Position numbers and translations under genes: made by a program | Shown here: in pieces, positions 61,845 to 64,000 of the stretch | How the letters are laid out: every line of letters starts with the position of its first letter | Position numbering within the stretch: position 1 is the stretch's first letter | The notes under the pieces: generated by a model | Seen by the model: the letters and a program-made list of their open reading frames with translations, nothing else | What the model was told of the DNA's origin: nothing | Database searches by the model: none | Assembly: GCF_009834515.1 (NCBI RefSeq) | Contig: NZ_CP019426.1 | Location: 5,907,501 to 5,971,500 of the forward strand | Length of the DNA: 64,000 bases | Source of the DNA: Pseudomonas sp. R84 | GTDB lineage: Bacteria > Pseudomonadota > Gammaproteobacteria > Pseudomonadales > Pseudomonadaceae | Direction of reading: 5' to 3'

Positions 61845-63527
61845 ATGAACAAGAACAATCGCCATCCTGCAGACGGTAAGAAGCCAGTCACCATTTTCGG
61901 CCCGGACTTTCCGTTCGCGTTCGACGACTGGATCGAACACCCGGCCGGTCTCGGCAGCATTCCTGAGCACAATCACGGCGCTGAAGTGGCGATCGTCGGC
62001 GCTGGAATCGCCGGGTTGGTAGCCGCATACGAGTTGATGAAACTCGGCTTGAAACCGGTGGTTTACGAAGCCTCGAAACTGGGTGGCCGTCTGCGCTCGC
62101 AGGCTTTCAACGGCACCGACGGCATCGTCGCTGAACTCGGTGGCATGCGCTTCCCGGTGTCCTCCACCGCGTTCTATCACTACGTCGACAAGCTCGGTCT
62201 GGAAACCAAACCGTTCCCGAACCCGTTGACGCCAGCCTCCGGCAGCACCGTGATCGACCTGGAAGGCAAAACCCATTACGCACAGAAGCTGGCGGATCTG
62301 CCTGCACTGTTTCAGGAAGTGGCTGACGCCTGGGCGGATGCGCTGGAGGCCGGTTCGCAATTCGCCGATATCCAGCAGGCTATTCGCGATCGCGATGTAC
62401 CCCGTCTGAAAGAGCTGTGGAACACGCTGGTGCCGCTGTGGGATGACCGCACGTTTTATGACTTTGTCGCCACCTCGGAAGCCTTCGCCAAACTGTCGTT
62501 CCATCACCGCGAAGTGTTCGGTCAGGTTGGTTTCGGCACCGGCGGTTGGGACTCGGACTTCCCCAACTCGATGCTGGAAATCTTTCGCGTGGTGATGACC
62601 AACTGCGACGATCACCAACACCTCGTGGTCGGCGGCGTCGAGCAAGTGCCGCAGGGCATCTGGCGGCATGTGCCGGAACGCTGCGTGCACTGGCCCGAAG
62701 GCACCAGCCTGAAATCCCTGCACCGTGGCGCGCCGCGCTCCGGCGTGAAGAAAATCGCCCACGCGCCAGATGGCCGTTTCGCGGTCACCGACAACAACGG
62801 CGACACCCGCGAATACGCCGCCGTGCTGACCACTTGCCAGAGCTGGCTGCTGACCACGCAGATCGAATGCGACGAAAGCCTGTTTTCGCAGAAGATGTGG
62901 ATGGCCCTGGACCGTACGCGCTACATGCAGTCGTCGAAAACATTCGTGATGGTCGACCGGCCATTCTGGAAGGACAAAGACCCGGAAACCGGCCGCGACC
63001 TGATGAGCATGACCCTCACCGATCGCCTGACCCGTGGCACGTATCTGTTCGACAACGGCGACGACAAGCCGGGCGTGATCTGCCTATCGTACTCGTGGAT
63101 GAGTGACGCGCTGAAGATGCTCCCGCATCCGGTGGAAAAACGCGTCGAACTGGCGCTGAACGCGTTGAAAAAGATCTACCCGAAAGTCGACATCGCTGCA
63201 CGGATCATCGGCGATCCGATCACCGTGTCGTGGGAAGCCGACCCGTACTTCCTTGGCGCCTTCAAAGGTGCCCTGCCCGGCCACTATCGCTACAACCAGC
63301 GCATGTACGCGCACTTCATGCAGGACGAGATGCCGGCCGAGCAGCGCGGGATTTTCATCGCCGGCGACGACGTTTCGTGGACTCCAGCATGGGTCGAAGG
63401 CGCAGTGCAGACGTCGCTCAACGCGGTGTGGGGGATCATGAAGCATTTCGGTGGCTCGACACATAAAGCGAACCCCGGCCCGGGTGATGTGTTCAAAGAC
63501 ATCGGCCCTATCGCCCTGCCCGAGTAA
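61845..63527 (+). CDS. davB: L-lysine 2-monooxygenase DavB
   Basis: DavB oxidises L-lysine to 5-aminovaleramide with loss of CO2, the first step of the 5-aminovalerate route. The 560-residue flavoprotein has the FAD motif VAIVGAGIAGLVAAYELMKLG, GGRLRSQ, LGGMRFPVSSTAFYHYV and the C-terminal FIAGDDVSWTPAWVEGAVQTS. It resembles, from memory, P. putida DavB in length and in long identical blocks such as VVMTNCDDHQHLVVGG. The ATG at 61845 has AAGGT upstream. davA follows after 12 bases. Confidence 0.93.
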   Translation: MNKNNRHPADGKKPVTIFGPDFPFAFDDWIEHPAGLGSIPEHNHGAEVAIVGAGIAGLVAAYELMKLGLKPVVYEASKLGGRLRSQAFNGTDGIVAELGGMRFPVSSTAFYHYVDKLGLETKPFPNPLTPASGSTVIDLEGKTHYAQKLADLPALFQEVADAWADALEAGSQFADIQQAIRDRDVPRLKELWNTLVPLWDDRTFYDFVATSEAFAKLSFHHREVFGQVGFGTGGWDSDFPNSMLEIFRVVMTNCDDHQHLVVGGVEQVPQGIWRHVPERCVHWPEGTSLKSLHRGAPRSGVKKIAHAPDGRFAVTDNNGDTREYAAVLTTCQSWLLTTQIECDESLFSQKMWMALDRTRYMQSSKTFVMVDRPFWKDKDPETGRDLMSMTLTDRLTRGTYLFDNGDDKPGVICLSYSWMSDALKMLPHPVEKRVELALNALKKIYPKVDIAARIIGDPITVSWEADPYFLGAFKGALPGHYRYNQRMYAHFMQDEMPAEQRGIFIAGDDVSWTPAWVEGAVQTSLNAVWGIMKHFGGSTHKANPGPGDVFKDIGPIALPE

Positions 63528-63539
63528 GAGGAATCCCTG

Positions 63540-64000
63540 ATGCGTGTAGCCCTTTACCAATGTCCACCGCTGCCACTGGACCCCGCCACCAACCTGCAAC
63601 GCTTGCATCAACTGGCGATGGAGGCCAAGGGCGCTGACCTGCTGGTGCTGCCGGAGATGTTCATGACTGGTTACAACATCGGCGCCGAAGCGGTCAGCAC
63701 ATTGGCCGAGGTCTACAACGGTGAATGGGCGCAGCAGATCGGACGAATCGCCAAAGCCGCAGGTTTGGCGATTGTTTACGGCTATCCGGAGCGCACTGCC
63801 GACGGGCAGATCTACAACGCCGTGCAGTTGATCGATTCGCACGGCGAGCGCCTGTGCAATTATCGCAAGACGCATCTTTTCGGCGATCTGGATCGTTCGA
63901 TGTTCAGCCCCGGCGATGATCATTTCCCCATCGTCGAACTCAACGGCTGGAAACTCGGCTTCCTGATCTGTTACGACCTGGAGTTTCCGGAAAACACTCG
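63540..64000 (+). CDS. davA: 5-aminopentanamidase DavA, C-terminal part outside window
   Basis: DavA hydrolyses 5-aminovaleramide to 5-aminovalerate and ammonia. The visible 153 codons are a nitrilase-superfamily amidohydrolase. The catalytic Glu lies in LVLPEMFMTGYN, the Lys in NYRKTHLFGDLD and the Cys in FLICYDLEFPE. The open frame runs to the window edge. It forms an operon with davB. Confidence 0.93.
   Translation, partial: MRVALYQCPPLPLDPATNLQRLHQLAMEAKGADLLVLPEMFMTGYNIGAEAVSTLAEVYNGEWAQQIGRIAKAAGLAIVYGYPERTADGQIYNAVQLIDSHGERLCNYRKTHLFGDLDRSMFSPGDDHFPIVELNGWKLGFLICYDLEFPENT

Overview
The window is a gene-dense, GC-rich stretch of a Pseudomonas chromosome, most likely from the P. fluorescens complex. 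Evidence: Vfr, SpeD, Coq7, AmgK/MurU, an EstA-type autotransporter and RmcA; DavBA and AgtABCD/AgtSR homologues; and many copies of the REP/REPIN repeat with core GAGCAGGCTCGCTCCCACA. From memory, gene order largely follows P. aeruginosa PAO1 from PA0668 back to PA0575. Two differences stand out. The trpE-trpG interval holds only estA, where PAO1 carries its R/F pyocins. The rpsU-dnaG interval holds no yqeY-like gene. The species cannot be fixed from this sequence alone.

Layout. 1-9.8 kb: tyrS (cut by the window edge), an M23 peptidoglycan peptidase with anmK, erpA, argC, hemJ, a nitronate monooxygenase-like gene, a DUF805 membrane protein, an SDR, a HIT protein and coq7. 9.9-13 kb: speD, an OsmC protein, vfr and a lipoate ligase-like gene. 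13-21 kb: tryptophan synthesis, as trpGDC and rpe-gph-trpE flanking estA. 21-31 kb: an iron-type alcohol dehydrogenase, an ABC importer of the AgtABCD type for GABA/5-aminovalerate, its AgtSR two-component system and a DUF3530 protein. 31.7-41.6 kb: amgK-murU-djlA diverging from lptD-surA-pdxA-rsmA-apaG-apaH. 41.6-51 kb: glpE, the prkA-yeaH-spoVR cluster, cca, folB-folK, plsY and tsaD. 51-59.8 kb: the rpsU-dnaG-rpoD operon, rmcA and a CAU tRNA. 60-64 kb: an acyltransferase, an Lrp-type regulator and davB-davA (davA cut by the window edge).

How the genes connect. AnmK, AmgK and MurU belong to the Pseudomonas MurNAc recycling route. DavB and DavA turn lysine into 5-aminovalerate, which is a reported substrate of the AgtABCD importer encoded 35 kb away. 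SurA assembles outer-membrane proteins such as its neighbour LptD. RmcA and AgtS share a design: a periplasmic binding-protein domain on a membrane sensor.

The most interesting regulatory signal concerns tryptophan. A 28-codon leader ORF ending Ala-Arg-Trp-Arg-Trp-Arg-Ala lies upstream of trpG. A homologous tail with the same ending forms the last codons of gph, immediately upstream of trpE. Both are followed by a short GCCGGC-type hairpin. So the trpE attenuation leader appears to be embedded in the 3' end of the gph coding sequence. Most of the rest is conserved housekeeping DNA. I did not find a phage, insertion sequence, CRISPR array or obvious defence system.
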